From Reticulitermes speratus (Eukaryota; Arthropoda; Insecta; Blattodea; Rhinotermitidae), in NCBI GenBank assembly GCA_021186555.1, contig JAJKFL010000042.1, forward strand, positions 19,776,021 to 19,840,020: DNA of 64,000 nt, written 5' to 3'. Of the stretch, positions 61,056 through 64,000 are shown piece after piece. The position numbers and the translations under genes are program-made. Numbering within the stretch: position 1 is the stretch's first letter; each line of letters begins with the position of its first letter. The notes under the pieces are model-generated. The model saw nothing but the letters and a program-made list of their open reading frames with translations. It had not been told where the DNA came from and made no database searches.

Positions 61056-62526
61056 TTAGGCGTGTTCATAGATATATTACAGCTTGAGTCTGGAACTGTT
61101 GTAACTGAGAGTATGAAAACCATTACGAAGGGCATATGTTACGAATAAGAATTTGCCTTTTATAACGCGTCCTTGTTCACGGATATTTATATGATTGGAA
61201 CAAGTCGAGCCCCTTTTTACAGGGTGCAGTACCCATTTCTGTCACTATTCAATGGGATTGGAATCTTTGTTTAAATAATTGTAAAATTGAAGAGAACTAT
61301 TTTTTTTCTCGTTTATAATAAAATTATTAAAGACATAAGAGGCACGTTCCCCAGACCATCGATTCACATTTACGAAACTACAGTTTTTGTCGTATAATAA
61401 TATTATGTTGACGACCACTGCCGTAGGAACTTAAGTTCCACAATATTATTTTCGTTTACAGAAAACAAATCAAGGAATCACGTATCCAATATTTGCACTA
61501 TTATACTTAGGGCATCGAGGGGGACTAATATTAAAATGTACGTATTTTATGTAAGGAAGGTGAAAAGAGAGTAGGCTGACATTATTTTTCCGAATGTGAT
61601 TTTATTATTGGATCTTCTAAACACAGTATCGAAACTTCGAATTCCTTACAAGAAGCAGAATTGTTTTGATTGTCTGACCTGCTGTTAGCTTCTCAAGAAT
61701 AACAATATTCCTTGTAATTAGCTACTTAACAATAACAATCAAAACTGACTTCTTTCGTTACATTTGAATCATCAAATATAAGACATAATCTTCTCAATCC
61801 TTAGCACAACATGTTGAATGCCTTTACTGAGCTGCTTACGTACATTTCTTATTAACCTTAAAGCTCTGTACTTAATATGTGCAGGTGTATCGCCACGTCT
61901 GGCATTACGAAAATTTAATTTTTTCCCACACAATTTATTTACGTGTCTCATAACATTCGTACAATAAACTTATTATTTCCATAAACAACACTGGCCCATG
62001 AATCGTTTCATTGAAAACACACAATTTTATGTGTGAGATGCAAAATAAATCTTTAAATGTGTTGCACATTACTTTCAGTCTTCAAAGTGTTACGATATGT
62101 TCTGCTGGCACTACGTTTTTAATTATACGAGTGTTTGTATTTGACCCTCACAAACTGTTTTATATTGCCCTGACGTAATTTTTCCTAGTGGTAGTGACTG
62201 TAATCTCAAGAATTAACACTGCAGACGTTATCATCTGATTCTTCTAGGAACCACTCTCGATAAGCATTCAACGTTTCTTTACGTCATTGTACTGCGCACT
62301 GTGTTGAATAAACTGAAATATTTTCCGCGTACTGGGTCTGGTGTTCGCTGTAGGTACTTGCCTTACACTCTGTTCTACATTTTTATTATATTGCAGAATT
62401 TGTTTGCTTTTTCTTTATGAGTTGCTTCGACCGTTGTTATTAACTAAGAGCCAGAAGTTCATGAAAGCTTTGCAGATTGGTTAGGGACATTTTATTAATT
62501 TTCTCTAAAAATCAGTGGAATTTATA
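61056..62526. other. Intronic stretch without recognised gene
   Basis: AT-rich; nothing recognised. Confidence 0.45.
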
Positions 62527-62691
62527 TCCGTATGTGTGTTATGTTTGTTAGTGTGTTTATCCGTATGTGTGTTATGTTTGTTAGTGTGTTTATCCGTATG
62601 TGTGTTATGTTTGTTAGTGTGTTTATCCGTATGTGTGTTATGTTTGTTAGTGTGTTTATCCGTATGTGTGTTATGTTTGTTAGTGTGTTTA
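62527..62691. repeat. 33-bp tandem repeat, five perfect copies
   Basis: Unit starts TCCGTATGTGTGTTATG and ends TTTGTTAGTGTGTTTA; starts fall at 62527, 62560, 62593, 62626 and 62659 with no differences seen. As 33 is a multiple of three, both strands stay open with an 11-residue period, an artefact of unit length. Confidence 0.97.
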
Positions 62692-63639
62692 TCCACTCAC
62701 ATTAGAGCGCAACAAGCTTCAGCGATTTGCAGTAAGATCGGTATGAATATGTCGTGTAATTGGATGTCACATGCGGCTGTAAATTTTATTTGATACTGTA
62801 AATGAATTACATGAAAATAGTACACGTATGCATTGTATGCTGGAAGGAACATTATACGTGTTCAGTTTAGGGTTAAGTGTTGTAATGCGTGCGTTGTTGA
62901 CGTTGTTGTTGTTGTTGCTGGCGGAATTAAAATATGCAACGGGATGTTGACCATGCAAACAAGGCATGTATTTTTAATATCAGTTTCCGGTTAATAATTG
63001 CAGGCCAATCATGCAAAATGTGGCGGAGGCAGAGAAAATATTTGTTGCATTAATGTATTAGAACAGGTGTGTTATGCATTGTTTTGTGACATTGGTAATG
63101 TTTTATACAGGCCTACGCGGAATGCACTATGTGCGCTGTCATTGTACACATAATTAAATATTTCTGAATGTTTCTTTTTTCATATTTCCTTTATATGTTG
63201 TTCCCTTTTAGCATTGTGGACGCTTTTTTTCAGTGAACTATTTGTTCTGTTGCTCGCTGTCAGTTTATGTTCCTATCGAAGCCAGATTTGTACACCTGAA
63301 TTTAAAACACTGCTCCGGATTACGTTTATATTGAGAAATTTTATATGAACTGTATTGCGTTGCGCATTATCAGACTATAAATATTTATATGGATGTCTAC
63401 GTCCAATTGAAAAACTTTCAAGCTGACCAGGCAAATCAAATTCGAATAGAAAAAGAGCTGCATGTTTCATACCATTTTTGCAAAACAGGGATAACACAAA
63501 TCAGATCCAATGAAGAAAAAACATCAATTACCCGGTGTTTCAAAATATAGTGTTGCTGTTTTCTTTTACCGCACGTACTTTGGAATTACCGTAAGTAAAA
63601 CAAGTAAAAAAAGGTTAAATTCACCCTATATCCTGCCAT
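62692..63639. other. Intronic stretch without recognised gene
   Basis: A (GTT)n-like run lies at 62895-62920. No gene or RNA recognised. Confidence 0.45.
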
Positions 63640-63800
63640 GAAGACACGGAGGTGGAATAGAAGTATGGCTCTGCTCTTTCTTTAACCTCGACGCTAGATG
63701 TGGTGGGTGGGTAACGCCACGCCCCGGCCGCTTTACCCCCGGGAATGACCCGTACAGCCCGTAGCAAGTTGCTATGCCGACTACGCTATCCCGGCCCCAT
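63640..63800 (-). repeat. Composite tRNA-headed repeat, head and junction
   Basis: Minus strand: GGGGCCGGGATAGCGTAGTC (tRNA-like head), CTTGCTACGGGCTGTACGGG, CCCGGGGGTAAAGCGGCCGG and GGCGTTACCCACC, then the GTTAAAGAAAGAGCAGAGCC body corresponding to the VKN.W coding-like segment elsewhere. This copy links the tRNA-like head to the pseudo-coding body. Confidence 0.7.
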
Positions 63801-64000
63801 AGCTAAGTAAAGTGTCTTCAAATTTCAACGAATATTTTTGAAAGCATATGGATTTTGTCTTACCAATTTTATTTTTCATTCATTTTTTGTTTATACTGAG
63901 ATCATAATTGTATTGTTGTATTCAACGTTTTTATATAAATTACATGAATATCGTGTTCCGATTTCGGGTTGTCAGTTTGTTTTCCCTCTCTCACTCGGCC

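Larger units (their letters stand above)
21444..64000 (+). other. Downstream intron of the Beat-like gene, open at the window end
   Basis: Starts with GTAAGT at 21444. No exon encoding a second Beat Ig domain was recognised in the following 42.5 kb on the + strand, so this is read as one very long phase-1 intron. Alternatively, small exons were missed or another gene begins here without a recognisable domain. Its content is almost entirely dispersed and tandem repeats. Confidence 0.5.

Noticed and set aside
62505..62793. Repeat ORFs on both strands (11-residue period)
   Set aside because: Product of a perfect 33-bp tandem repeat that stays open on both strands; no flanking coding signal.

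Overview
The window is AT-rich, intron-dominated animal DNA, most probably from an insect with a large, repeat-filled genome. A cockroach- or termite-like (Blattodea) source is my guess from the style of the dispersed repeats and is not proven. I see no prokaryotic organisation, rRNA, functional tRNA or CRISPR array. Nearly all short ORFs are chance or repeat-derived.

The only host gene I can support is a beaten-path (Beat) family immunoglobulin-superfamily gene on the + strand. Two consecutive coding exons (9112-9317 and 21308-21443) together encode most of one V-type Ig domain and are separated by a 12-kb intron. The junction is phase 0, and the first exon begins after a phase-1 intron. The upstream exons (signal peptide) and downstream exons (second Ig domain, C-terminal tail) were not found, so the rest of the window reads as intron. 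The locus would exceed 55 kb if nothing was missed.

Region by region: 1-9.1 kb is intron with a hammerhead-like hairpin at the very start, one orphan SINE, two degenerate LINE tails and two tRNA-Leu-like SINEs. 9.1-9.3 kb is the Ig exon. 9.9-13.3 kb holds two Tc1/mariner-type elements with recognisable terminal inverted repeats (TIRs), and 14.65 kb a hAT-type MITE. 16-21 kb has a foldback, a hammerhead-like relic and a SINE, then the second exon at 21.3 kb. 24-36 kb carries more dispersed repeats, a third Tc1/mariner relic and a 30-nt poly(C). 36.2-37.7 kb is a 42-bp minisatellite with a 127-bp higher-order repeat. 41.5-42.0 kb is a nested ~19-bp satellite. 45.5 kb and 55.6-56.2 kb are inverted-repeat elements carrying hammerhead-ribozyme-like cores of the kind known from Penelope-like elements. 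59 kb is a dead reverse transcriptase and 62.5 kb a perfect 33-bp tandem repeat.

The most unusual content is the set of hammerhead-like motifs, two with an apparently complete catalytic core and several decayed relatives, embedded in foldback repeats without any recognisable Penelope protein nearby. All calls were made by eye, without alignments or folding software.
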